Shown here piece by piece: positions 40,778 through 49,023 of a stretch of DNA of 64,000 nucleotides. This DNA is from Nocardiopsis ansamitocini (lineage in GTDB: Bacteria; Actinomycetota; Actinomycetes; Streptosporangiales; Streptosporangiaceae). The position numbers and the translations under genes are program-made. The stretch lies in the NCBI RefSeq assembly GCF_030268225.1, contig NZ_BSQG01000009.1, positions 1 to 64,000 of the forward strand, written 5' to 3'. Within the stretch, counting starts at the first letter, position 1; every line of letters begins with the position of its first letter. The notes under the pieces were generated by a model. It saw only the letters and a list, made by a program, of their open reading frames with translations, was not told where the DNA came from and searched no databases.

Positions 40778-42097
40778 GTGAGTGCGCAGCGTACTGGCGA
40801 TTTGACGATTGGTGTCATCGGGCCGCACGAGGTTGTCGAGCGCGTCATGCTCATGGGCCCCGGGTCGACGGGTCCGCTCAACGCCAGACTCATCGCCGCT
40901 GCTTATCGAGACGAGCAGGAAGCCACCGACAAGGTGCTCCGGCTGGGGTCGGCGATCGACGCCTACCTTTTCGCGAGCCCGGTCCCCTACGAGTTCGCCC
41001 GCAAGGCCGGTGTCCTGACCATGCCGGCCACCTTCGTGCCGCTGGGCGGGGCGAGCCTGCACGAGGCACTTTTGCGGGCCACCCTGGACGAGAGATTCGA
41101 CCCCACCCGGGCGAGTCTGGACGTCCTCAGCCGCGCTGACGTGGTCGAGGCGTACTCCGAGGTGGATCTCCCCGTAGACGGCATCCACGTCCACGAGGAG
41201 CTGACGGGCACAGCAGCGCTCACCTCGTTCCACGAGGGCTTGTGGCGGCGCAAGGTCACCAAGATGGCCATCACCTGCGTGCGTGGTGTCTCCGAGCGGC
41301 TGGACGCCATCGGCGTCCCCAACCTCCGCCTGCGCCCCACGAACTCCGGCGTACGCAGTGCCCTGCAGACCGCGGGCCTGCTGGGTGCACACCACCGCCT
41401 GGAAGAGGCCCAGTTGGGCGTCGTCATCGTCGACGTCCCCACACTGCGCGACTCCAGTCGGCGCTCGACCCCGCGCTACTGGCGCGACGAGCTCAGGCTG
41501 GCACTGCACCGGCTGCTCCTCCAGGAGGCCCACCGGATCAACGCGACCGCACACCCGGTGGACGACCACACCTTCATGGTGACGGCCACCCGCGGCTCGC
41601 TGGTCTCGGCGACCGAGGGGTTCCGGCAGCCGCCGTTCGTGGAGCGGATCAAGGCGGAGCTCGGCATCGCCATCGAGGTGGGCATCGGGATGGGCCGCAC
41701 CACCCAGGACGCCGAGGCGCACGCCCGTGCGGCGCTGAGCCGCGCCCAGGCGACCCGGCAGAGCTTCGCGGTCGACCGGGAGGGCCGCTCCCTCGTCCCG
41801 GCTCAGCGTGCTCCACAGCGCCAGAGCAGCGAGCAGCTGCGCACCAAGGGCCGGGAGACCCTGCTTCGCCTGTCGGAGAAGATCGCGGAGGAGGACGGCC
41901 CGCTGGTGGTCGACGCCGAGGGCGCCGGCCGCATGTTGGGCGTGACTCCGCGTACCGCCCGCCGTCTGCTGCGCACCCTGGTCGAGGAGGGCCTGGCCTG
42001 GCCGCTTCCTCCGAACCGCACCCTCCAGCCGGGTCGGCCCCGGCAGCTCTACCGGCTCATCATCGAGAAGCTGGACAAGGACAAGGCCGGGAAGTAG
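40778..42097 (+). CDS. Transcriptional regulator with GTP-cyclohydrolase-III/GGDEF-like sensory region and C-terminal winged helix
   Basis: 439 aa from GTG 40778. N-terminal 1-150: alpha/beta domain starting LTIGVIGPHEVVERVM, receiver- or binding-protein-like. Residues about 150-345: two blocks with the signature of the GGDEF-like GTP cyclohydrolase III fold, including AIEVGIGMGRTTQDAEAHARAALSRAQ (GxGxTAxEAxxxAxxAL pattern; landmark GIGMGRTTQDAEAHA). Residues about 365-432: wHTH (GRMLGVTPRTARRLLRTLVEEG). This architecture is shared by a small family of actinobacterial and firmicute regulators that probably sense a nucleotide or amino-sugar ligand. Nearest gene is murA on the same strand. Confidence 0.75.
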   Translation: MSAQRTGDLTIGVIGPHEVVERVMLMGPGSTGPLNARLIAAAYRDEQEATDKVLRLGSAIDAYLFASPVPYEFARKAGVLTMPATFVPLGGASLHEALLRATLDERFDPTRASLDVLSRADVVEAYSEVDLPVDGIHVHEELTGTAALTSFHEGLWRRKVTKMAITCVRGVSERLDAIGVPNLRLRPTNSGVRSALQTAGLLGAHHRLEEAQLGVVIVDVPTLRDSSRRSTPRYWRDELRLALHRLLLQEAHRINATAHPVDDHTFMVTATRGSLVSATEGFRQPPFVERIKAELGIAIEVGIGMGRTTQDAEAHARAALSRAQATRQSFAVDREGRSLVPAQRAPQRQSSEQLRTKGRETLLRLSEKIAEEDGPLVVDAEGAGRMLGVTPRTARRLLRTLVEEGLAWPLPPNRTLQPGRPRQLYRLIIEKLDKDKAGK

Positions 42098-42113
42098 TCG
42101 GGCCCCGGCCGAG

Positions 42114-42141
42114 GCGGGGCGCCGGTCCGTCCGCGCCCCGC
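42114..42141. terminator. Terminator between convergent regulator and aminotransferase genes
   Basis: GCGGGGCGC (42114-42122) / GCGCCCCGC (42133-42141), perfect 9-bp stem, 10-nt loop; both genes end within 20 bp. Confidence 0.7.
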
Positions 42142-42154
42142 CCGGCCCGGCCCG

Positions 42155-43237
42155 CTAGTTGCGCGTCGGGTAGTCCCGGGCGACAGCGAGGAAGGCGTCG
42201 TTCTCACCCGGGGAACCGATGCTGACCCGGGCGCCCTCCCCGTCGAAGGGCCGCACCGCCACTCCCACGGCAGCGCAGGTCTCGGCGAAGTCCAGGGTCG
42301 CCTCGCCCAACCGCAGCCAGACGAAGTTGGCCTCGGTCTCGGGCACCGTCCAGCCGTCGGCGCGCAGGGTGTCGCGGACCCGCTCGCGTTCGCTCACCGT
42401 GGCGGCCGCACGGGTCAGGAGCTCGTCTTCCGCTGCCAGCGAGGCGATCGCGGCGGCCTGGGCGATGTGGTTCACGGCGAAGGGGACCATCGTCTTGCGG
42501 ACCGCCTCCGCCACGTGCGGATGGCCGACCAAGTAGCCGACCCGCAGGGCGGCGAGGCCGTATGCCTTGGAGAAGGTGCGCAGGACCGCGACGTTGGGGC
42601 GGTCGCGGTACAGGCGCACACCATCGGGGACGTCGGGGTCGTTCACGTACTCACGGTATGCCTCGTCCAGGATGACCAGGACGTGGTCGGGAACCGCGTC
42701 CAGGAACGCCACGAGTTCGTCCTCGCGCACCGCTGTTCCGGTGGGGTTGTTGGGGTTGCACACGAACACCAGGCGGGTCCGTTCGGTGATCGCAGCGGCG
42801 ATCGCGTCGAGGTCGTGCGTCTCGTCGCGCAGCGGGACCGGTACCGGGGTCGCCCCCGACAGCCCCACCAGCAGCGGATACGCCTCGAACGAGCGCCAGG
42901 CGTAGACCACTTCGGCCGCGGGCTCGGCCGCGGTTTCCAGGAGCTGCTGGAGCACTCCCACCGAGCCGGCCCCGACCGCGATGTGCTCCTCCGGGACGTC
43001 GAGGCGTCGGGCGACGGCCGCGGTCAGTTCGACCGCTCCGCTGTCGGGATAGCGGTTGAGGTCGGCCGCGGCGGCGGCCACCGCCTCTCGGACCGAGGGC
43101 AGCGGACCGAACGGGCTCTCGTTGGAGGAGAGCTTGACGGCTTGCCCCTCCGGGCCGACGACTTTACGGCCAGGCCGATACGGGGGGATAGAACCGAGCA
43201 CCGCCCGGAAATATGGCGAATTCCGCTCCGACACCAT
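42155..43237 (-). CDS. Histidinol-phosphate/aromatic aminotransferase family protein
   Basis: 360 aa from ATG 43237 (GAGGAAGGACG SD just upstream). PLP-dependent fold [35 protein letters not shown], and the PLP lysine in [16 protein letters not shown]. These are HisC motifs. The lone position away from his genes leaves open hisC or the actinobacterial aromatic aminotransferase pat; the two cannot be separated by eye. Cytoplasmic. Confidence 0.9.
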   Translation of the reverse strand: MVSERNSPYFRAVLGSIPPYRPGRKVVGPEGQAVKLSSNESPFGPLPSVREAVAAAAADLNRYPDSGAVELTAAVARRLDVPEEHIAVGAGSVGVLQQLLETAAEPAAEVVYAWRSFEAYPLLVGLSGATPVPVPLRDETHDLDAIAAAITERTRLVFVCNPNNPTGTAVREDELVAFLDAVPDHVLVILDEAYREYVNDPDVPDGVRLYRDRPNVAVLRTFSKAYGLAALRVGYLVGHPHVAEAVRKTMVPFAVNHIAQAAAIASLAAEDELLTRAAATVSERERVRDTLRADGWTVPETEANFVWLRLGEATLDFAETCAAVGVAVRPFDGEGARVSIGSPGENDAFLAVARDYPTRN

Positions 43238-43469
43238 CGTCCTTCCTCGATACTCTGTGCAAGGCAAAGGCTACTTTCAGCAACAACCGTCGGGGGCGAA
43301 CCCGCACCACCGGCAGCCGTCCCGTCGCCGTGAGCGCCGCGCCGCCGCATGACCAGGGGCATCGGCGAACCACACCGCACGGCAGTACGCCGGCCGAGCC
43401 GACTGGCGACCACCGGCGATCCGCCGACCGCCCCACGTCGCAATATCGCACAGAACAGGAAACACCACC

Positions 43470-44171
43470 ATGGACCACCCCCCTCAGCTCCGGAGCGCAT
43501 CGCTGGCAGCCTTGGGCGCCACGATTCTTCTGAGCGGCCTGGCCGGGTGCGGCGGGGGCGACGCGGCGGCCCCGCCCGACGAAAGCGGATCGGTGGCGGA
43601 GCGCCTGCACCAGGCGCAGATGGTCGAGTACGGCGACGCCAAGCTGCTGACCGAGCAGAGCGAGACCGGGGCGTACGGGGAGCTCGTCGCGGTGAAGCAG
43701 ATGGACGAGCTGCGCGAGGTCACCGAGTTGGACAAGCCGCAGTGCATGGACGCCGTCAACCAGTGGGGACGTCTGCCGGAGGTGCGGGAGGCACCCACCT
43801 CGCTGGCCACGTTCGGCAGCGAGGCCGAGACCATCACCCACATGTTGGTCCAGGTCCCCGAGGAGGTCGCCAAGAAGGCGATCTCGACCACGCCCCCCGA
43901 GGAGTGCGACAGCTACACGGCGTCCGTGGAGGACGGCACCGCGGCCACGTACACGGTGCGCGACCTCGACCTGGAAACGGTCGGCGACGAGTCGCGGGCG
44001 TTCGTCGTGGAGACCGAACTGGAGGGGAAGAAGGTCATGCTCTACAGCATGCTCTACCGCAGCGGCGACTATCTGGCCACGACCTCCCTGTTGAGCAGCG
44101 AGGAGGGAGAGGAGCGGCTGGCCGGATTCTCGGCCGCCGCCCTGAAGCGCGAGGGCAAGGTACTGGGCTGA
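43470..44171 (+). CDS. Secreted lipoprotein, unknown function
   Basis: 233 aa. N-terminal signal with lipobox LSGLAGC (acylated Cys27), then a Gly/Pro linker and one soluble domain of about 190 residues with two widely spaced Cys (PQCMDAVNQW and PEECDSYTAS), probably disulphide-bonded. The Q/K-P-Q-C-M-D/A motif is like that of DUF5642/LpqN-type envelope lipoproteins, but I do not firmly recognise the family. Monocistronic; convergent with the aldehyde dehydrogenase gene 39 bp away. Confidence 0.75.
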   Translation: MDHPPQLRSASLAALGATILLSGLAGCGGGDAAAPPDESGSVAERLHQAQMVEYGDAKLLTEQSETGAYGELVAVKQMDELREVTELDKPQCMDAVNQWGRLPEVREAPTSLATFGSEAETITHMLVQVPEEVAKKAISTTPPEECDSYTASVEDGTAATYTVRDLDLETVGDESRAFVVETELEGKKVMLYSMLYRSGDYLATTSLLSSEEGEERLAGFSAAALKREGKVLG

Positions 44172-44210
44172 CAGGGGCTGCGCGTCCCCGCGCTTCAGAG
44201 GCGGCTCCCG

Positions 44211-45590
44211 CTACAGGCGGCTGACCGCCAGGGTCTGCTTCCAGGTGTACATCTCCACCGCGGCCAGACCCTGCTCGCGGGGACCGAAGCTGGAGATCCC
44301 CTCCCCGCCGAACGGGACGTGATGGCTGGCCCCGGTCGTGGGCTCGTTGACCTTGGCCATCCCCACGTGCAGACGCAGCGCCAACTCCTGGGCACGTTCC
44401 AGGTCGGTGCCGATGACGGCCCCGGTGAGTCCGTAGTCGACCCCGTTGGCGATACGGACCGCGTCGTCGTCGTCCGCGGCCTCGATCACGCAGGCGAGTG
44501 GGCCGAAGACCTCGTCCCGGAGCAAAGGGGAGTCCGGGGCGAGACGTCCCACGAGGGCCGGTGCGTGGTAGAAGCCGTCAGCGGGCGTGTCGGTCCGACG
44601 CGTGTACCTGACCGCACCGTCGTGCTCGATCGCGCGCTCGACGTTTTGGGCCACCCGGTCCCTGGCAGCGGAAGCGATCAGGGGGCCGACCGCGACGTCG
44701 GGATCGACGGGGTCGCCCAGGCGGTAATCGTCGAGAGCAGCGGCGAGGGCCTCCACGAACTCGGTACCGTCGCCGATCGTGATGACCCTGCGGGTGGCGG
44801 TGCACTTCTGTCCCGCGTATCCGGCAATCGAGTAGGCGACCTTTCGGGCCGCCGCGGCGACGTCTCCCCCTGGCAGGACCAGTGAGGCGTTGAGCCCGCC
44901 CATCTCGGCCTGGACCGGAACGCAACGCTGGGCGCAGGCGGCCGCCACGGCCGTCCCCACGGCGGTGGACCCGGTGAAGGAGATCGCGTCCGCGCTCGCC
45001 ACGAGCGCCTGGCCGGCTTCGGCGTAGCCGTGGACCACCTGAACCGCACCGGCGGGCAACTGCTCGGCGACGATCCCCATGACCAGCTCGGTGACCGCCG
45101 CGGAGTCCGGGGACGCCTTGACGACGACGCTGTTGCCCAGGGCCAGTGCGGGAGCCGCCTTCCAGAGCGGGATGGCGACCGGGAAGTTCCACGGGGTGAT
45201 GAGCCCGACGACTCCGTGCGGACGGCGCAGGGTGGTGAGGCGCAATTGGGCGCCGTCGGTGGGGTGGACCTCCCCGACGGGTTGCAGCGCCACCTGGGCG
45301 TTGAACCGCAGGATGTCCACGGCCCGCCGCAGTTCGCCCGCTGCCTCGGACCGCGGTTTGCCGACCTCTCGGACCGTGAGCTCCACGATCTCGTCGGTGC
45401 GCCGGTCAACCTCCGCGGCGGCCCTGTCCAGCGCGCGGCTCCGGTCGAGCGCGCTGGCACCCGCCCAGTCAGGGGTCGCGTCGGCTGCGCGCCGCACCGC
45501 CTTGCGCACGTCGTCACCGGTGGCCGTCTGGAAGACCCCGACGACGGTGTCGGGGCGCTGCGGCGAGACCGATTGAAAAGTACTGGTCAC
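44211..45590 (-). CDS. Aldehyde dehydrogenase (NAD(P)+)
   Basis: 459 aa from GTG 45590, whose GTGA overlaps the stop of the FadR-type regulator gene. Active-site Cys in GYAGQKCTATRR, general-base Glu in QAEMGGLNASL, NAD site ITPWNFPVAIPLWKAAPALALGNSVVVKAS region (landmarks PWNFP, SFTGSTAVG), and the C-terminal PFGGEGISSFGPREQG. Full-length class 1/2-type enzyme. It oxidises an aldehyde to the acid in the cytoplasm. Being co-transcribed with the regulator of the neighbouring island suggests the aldehyde comes from the FAD oxidase or aminotransferase step. Confidence 0.93.
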   Translation of the reverse strand: MTSTFQSVSPQRPDTVVGVFQTATGDDVRKAVRRAADATPDWAGASALDRSRALDRAAAEVDRRTDEIVELTVREVGKPRSEAAGELRRAVDILRFNAQVALQPVGEVHPTDGAQLRLTTLRRPHGVVGLITPWNFPVAIPLWKAAPALALGNSVVVKASPDSAAVTELVMGIVAEQLPAGAVQVVHGYAEAGQALVASADAISFTGSTAVGTAVAAACAQRCVPVQAEMGGLNASLVLPGGDVAAAARKVAYSIAGYAGQKCTATRRVITIGDGTEFVEALAAALDDYRLGDPVDPDVAVGPLIASAARDRVAQNVERAIEHDGAVRYTRRTDTPADGFYHAPALVGRLAPDSPLLRDEVFGPLACVIEAADDDDAVRIANGVDYGLTGAVIGTDLERAQELALRLHVGMAKVNEPTTGASHHVPFGGEGISSFGPREQGLAAVEMYTWKQTLAVSRL

Positions 45591-46378
45591 TCGGCTTCCC
45601 TCTTCTCGTCCATGGACGACACCCACGCGTCGTAGAAGTCTGCGATGTGAGCGTCGATGATGCTCCGGGCTCGTTCGGCGTCCTTCTCGACGACGGCGTC
45701 CAGGAGCGCCTGGTGCTCGTCGGCGAGCTGGGAAGACAGCGTGGTCCAGTCCTCCCGTTCGAAGCGCTCCATCATCTGTCGCTGGATGGAGTCACGGAGG
45801 GCGTGCATGAGGTGGGCGACGAGGCCGTTGCCGCCCGTCTCGACGAGGTAGACGTGGAAGTCGGTGTCCAGCGTGTGGAACTGCTCGCGGGTCAGTTCCC
45901 CGTCGCGCATCGCATCGACCAGCCCCTGCAGGTACTCCCGGCGCTCATCGGTGAGGTGCTCGATGACCGACTGGGCGGACGAGCGTTCGAGCAGGGCACG
46001 CATCTGCACGACGTCGCGCATGGAGAAGTGGCCGAGGGCGACCCCGAAGCTCAGCAGCGTGGAGAGCGCCTCTCCCGGCTCGGTGCTGATGACCAGCCCG
46101 GAACCGCTGCGCGCGCCGCGACTGACCTGGACGACTTCCAGCGCCTCCATGACGCGCAGAGCCTCGCGAACCGACGCCCGGGAGACACCGAACGCCTCAC
46201 TGAGCTGACGCTCGCCGGGGAGCCTGGAACCGGGGTGCAACCGACCGGCGAGGATCTCCTCCCGCAACTGCTTGACGATCGCCTCATGGGCCCTTACCTG
46301 CACGATCGGACTCAGTCGCGCACCGCCCCAAGGCTCTTCCGGCATGGTCACGGAGGGCACTTCCTTTTCTCTGGACAT
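45587..46378 (-). CDS. FadR-type (GntR family) transcriptional regulator
   Basis: 263 aa from ATG 46378; ATG 46345 and GTG 46351 are alternatives. Winged helix: IVKQLREEILAGRLHPGSRLPGERQLSEAFGVSRASVREALRVMEAL (landmark PGERQLSEAFGVSRASVREAL), then an FCD all-helical effector domain with D-x-x-x-H (TLDTDFHVYL) and two further His (HALRDSI, DEHQALLD) that usually bind a metal and a carboxylate ligand. Divergent from the CoA-transferase gene; the two TGGTCTGACCA sites are its likely operators. GTGA overlap with the aldehyde dehydrogenase downstream. Confidence 0.93.
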   Translation of the reverse strand: MSREKEVPSVTMPEEPWGGARLSPIVQVRAHEAIVKQLREEILAGRLHPGSRLPGERQLSEAFGVSRASVREALRVMEALEVVQVSRGARSGSGLVISTEPGEALSTLLSFGVALGHFSMRDVVQMRALLERSSAQSVIEHLTDERREYLQGLVDAMRDGELTREQFHTLDTDFHVYLVETGGNGLVAHLMHALRDSIQRQMMERFEREDWTTLSSQLADEHQALLDAVVEKDAERARSIIDAHIADFYDAWVSSMDEKREAE

Positions 46379-46400
46379 CCTCGACAGCGAGATAGGCACA

Positions 46401-46447
46401 TGGTACCAATAGGTCAGTCCTGCATGTGGTCTGACCAACTGACCAAA
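46401..46447. promoter_or_regulatory. FadR-type operator region between regulator and CoA-transferase genes
   Basis: Contains TGGTACCA (46401-46408), the perfect palindrome TGGTCTGACCA (46427-46437; fits TGGTnnnACCA) and the overlapping GACCAACTGACCAAA (46433-46447), just before the SD of the plus-strand gene. The same palindrome and the same 15-mer recur at 50362-50397. Confidence 0.75.
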
Positions 46448-46461
46448 AGGGAGAATTTCCT

Positions 46462-47649
46462 ATGGCAGCCCTCTCCGGTGTGAGAGTCGTGGACTTTAGC
46501 CAGGTGCTCGCGGGCCCGTATTGCACGATGCTGCTTGCGGATCTGGGCGCCGACGTCATCAAGGTGGAGTCGCCGGCGAACGGCGACATCAGCCGGGGCA
46601 TGGACCCCAAGCTGGACGACACGACCAGCGGTGCGTTCCTCACCGTCAACCGCAACAAGCGGTCGATCTCGGCCGACCTGAAGTCCGAGGGCGGTCGCGC
46701 GCTCGTCCTGGACCTGGTCTCCACCGCCGACGTCCTGGTCGAGAACTTCCGCCCGGGGGTGGCCGCCCGATTGGGCCTGGACTTCGACGAACTGGCCGAG
46801 CGCAACAGCAGGCTCGTCTACTGTTCGATCTCCGGTTTCGGGCAGACCGGGCCCTACTCCAGGCGCGGCGGCTTCGACCTCATCGCCCAGGGCATGAGCG
46901 GGCTGATGAGCGTGACAGGGGAGCCCGATGGGACCCCGGTCAAATGCGGACCGCCGATCACCGACCTCGGGGCGGGCATGTTCGCCGTCTACGGGATCCT
47001 CGCCGCTCTCGCCGCGCGTGAGCGCACCGGCAGGGGACAGCGGGTGGACACCTCCCTCCTGGAGACGGGGCTCGGGTTCTCCGTGTGGGAGGCGACCGAG
47101 TACTTCTACACCGGCCGTACCCCTCGCCCCACGGGCTCCGCCCACCGGCTCTCCGCTCCCTACCAGGCGTTCCGGTGCGCCGACGGCCACATCACAGTGG
47201 GTGCCGACGGGCCGCGGCACTGGCCGTCCTTCTGCGCGGTCATCGGCCTTCCCGAGCTCGCCGAGGACCCCCGCTACGCCACCAATGCCGAGCGGCTGCG
47301 ATCCCTGCCGAACCTGGTCGAAGCGGTCGAGAAGCGCATGGTCGAGCACGACCGCGAGCACTGGTTGGCGCTCCTGGAAGAGGCCGGCATCCCGGCCGGC
47401 CCGATCTACAGCGTCCCCGAAGCCCTGGAGGACCAGCACGCCCGGGCACGCGACATGGTGGTGGAGATCGAGCACCCCCGGCTGGGGACGACCCGCTCGC
47501 TGGGACCGGTCGTGAAGTTCTCCGACACCCCCGCCGAGATCTACCGTCCGGCCCCCGACCTGGGCGAACACACCGACGAGCTCGCACGCGAGCTCGGCCG
47601 GACCCCCGGCGACATCGAGACGCTGCGCGCAGAGGGAGCGCTGCGATGA
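46462..47649 (+). CDS. CaiB/BaiF family (class III) CoA-transferase
   Basis: 395 aa, SD GGGAG. Family III features: VVDFSQVLAGPYCTMLLADLGADVIKVE at the N-terminus, NRNKRSISADL, VENFRPGVAARLGL, and the catalytic Asp in PPITDLGAGMFA. It moves CoA between an acyl-CoA and a free acid through aspartyl-CoA anhydride. First gene of the plus-strand operon and coupled (ATGA) to the crotonase. The CaiB-crotonase-hexapeptide order echoes caiB-caiD-caiE of carnitine metabolism, but substrate identity cannot be inferred from this alone. Confidence 0.94.
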   Translation: MAALSGVRVVDFSQVLAGPYCTMLLADLGADVIKVESPANGDISRGMDPKLDDTTSGAFLTVNRNKRSISADLKSEGGRALVLDLVSTADVLVENFRPGVAARLGLDFDELAERNSRLVYCSISGFGQTGPYSRRGGFDLIAQGMSGLMSVTGEPDGTPVKCGPPITDLGAGMFAVYGILAALAARERTGRGQRVDTSLLETGLGFSVWEATEYFYTGRTPRPTGSAHRLSAPYQAFRCADGHITVGADGPRHWPSFCAVIGLPELAEDPRYATNAERLRSLPNLVEAVEKRMVEHDREHWLALLEEAGIPAGPIYSVPEALEDQHARARDMVVEIEHPRLGTTRSLGPVVKFSDTPAEIYRPAPDLGEHTDELARELGRTPGDIETLRAEGALR

Positions 47650-48407
47650 GCGCCTCCCTGCGCCGGGAGGGCGCGGTCGCCGTGGTCGAGATCGACAATC
47701 CCCCACTCAACATCATCGACCAGGAAACCCGCACCGACCTGCACCGCCACCTCAGCGGTCTGGCGCTCGCCCCCGACGTCCGCTGCGTGGTCCTGACCGG
47801 ATCGGGCGAGCGCGCCTTCTGCGCGGGTGCCGACCTCAACGAGGAAGAGGAACTGACCCCCGAGACGGTGCGCAGATTCATCGCCGAGGACAACCAGGTC
47901 TACGACGATGTCGAGGCCCTGGGGGTCCCCGTCGTGGCCGCGGTCAACGGGCACTGCATGGGCGGCGGTTTCGAACTGGCTCTGGCCTGCGACATCAGGG
48001 TGGCCGCCGCGGACGCGAAGTTCTGCGCGGCCGGGGTCAAGGTGGGTCTCGTCGTGAGCACCACCCGCCTCGTCCGCCTCGTCGGGCTGGCAGCGGCCAA
48101 AGACATCGTCCTGACCGGCCGCACCTTTACCGGTGACGAGGCCCGGGAGTTGGGCGTCGTCACCCGGACCGCGCCCCGCGCCGATGTCCGGGCCGCGGCA
48201 CTGGAGGTCGCCCAGGAGATCGCCTCACGTGCTCCTTTGGCTGTGCGGCGGGCCAAGTCCGCGCTCGCGGAAGCTGCGGATCTGCATTACGAGCAGGCCA
48301 TGGAGCGGGAGATCGACCACTTCGTCGCGCTCCAGAACACCTGGGACCACAAGCACGCGATCGAGTCGTTTTTCCAGAAACGCCGGCCGTCGTTCGAGGG
48401 CCGGTAG
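47646..48407 (+). CDS. Enoyl-CoA hydratase/isomerase (crotonase) family protein
   Basis: 253 aa, ATG overlapping the previous stop. Oxyanion-hole motifs SGERAFCAGADL and NGHCMGGGFELALACD (with the first acid, Glu of FELAL). At the place of the second catalytic Glu (Q/xPE-x-x-LG) the sequence reads AAGVKVGL, so a classical syn-hydration with two glutamates is not expected. It may be an isomerase, decarboxylase, hydrolase or lyase of an acyl-CoA. Its position after the CoA-transferase suggests that it acts on the CoA ester made by that enzyme. Confidence 0.9.
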   Translation: MSASLRREGAVAVVEIDNPPLNIIDQETRTDLHRHLSGLALAPDVRCVVLTGSGERAFCAGADLNEEEELTPETVRRFIAEDNQVYDDVEALGVPVVAAVNGHCMGGGFELALACDIRVAAADAKFCAAGVKVGLVVSTTRLVRLVGLAAAKDIVLTGRTFTGDEARELGVVTRTAPRADVRAAALEVAQEIASRAPLAVRRAKSALAEAADLHYEQAMEREIDHFVALQNTWDHKHAIESFFQKRRPSFEGR

Positions 48408-48420
48408 GAGAGGAGAGGCG

Positions 48421-49023
48421 ATGAACGTCCAGGGAGCGGTGGTGCTGGCCTTCGAGGACCGGGTCCCCCGGATCGACCCGGGCGCGTGGGTCGCGCACGG
48501 GGCGACCGTCATCGGCGACGTCCGCCTCGCCGCCCGCGCGAGCGTCTGGTACGGCACGGTGGTCCGCGGCGACGACGCGCCGATCACGATCGGCGCGAAC
48601 AGCAACGTGCAGGACGGCTCCGTCCTGCACGCCGATCCCGGGTACCCCCTGCACATCGCGGAGAACGTCACCGTCGGCCACCGCGCGGTCCTGCACGGGT
48701 GCGTGGTGGAGCGGGACTGCCTGATCGGGATGGGTGCCGTCCTGTTGAACGGCTGCCGGGTCGGCGCCGGGTCGCTCGTGGCCGCCGGCGCCCTCCTGCG
48801 CGAAGGGACGGTGGTGCCGCCCGGCTCGCTCGTGGCGGGCATGCCCGCCACCGTCAGACGTCCGGTCGGCGACGCCGAGAGCGCGCTGATCACCGAGTCC
48901 TGGCACGAATACGTCGACAAGGCCGACCGCCACCGCCGCGTCGTGCCCGTGGACCCCCGCGCACGCGGTCCGGTTCCGCGGTCCGCGGCGCCCGATGGCG
49001 GAGAAGGCCGAGAGGAGCTGTGA
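48421..49023 (+). CDS. Hexapeptide-repeat protein of the gamma-carbonic-anhydrase/CaiE/PaaY group
   Basis: 200 aa, SD GGAGAGGAG. Left-handed beta-helix repeats from IDPGAWVAHGATVIGDVRLAARASVWYGTVVRGDDAPI to VAAGALLREG. Metal-binding His are in VLHAD, VGHRAVLHG, in the family pattern, with RGDD. C-terminal 45 residues are charged and partly disordered. In cai and paa clusters such proteins act as accessory thioesterase-like or cofactor-related factors. ATG of the next gene overlaps its stop (TGATG). Confidence 0.88.
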   Translation: MNVQGAVVLAFEDRVPRIDPGAWVAHGATVIGDVRLAARASVWYGTVVRGDDAPITIGANSNVQDGSVLHADPGYPLHIAENVTVGHRAVLHGCVVERDCLIGMGAVLLNGCRVGAGSLVAAGALLREGTVVPPGSLVAGMPATVRRPVGDAESALITESWHEYVDKADRHRRVVPVDPRARGPVPRSAAPDGGEGREEL

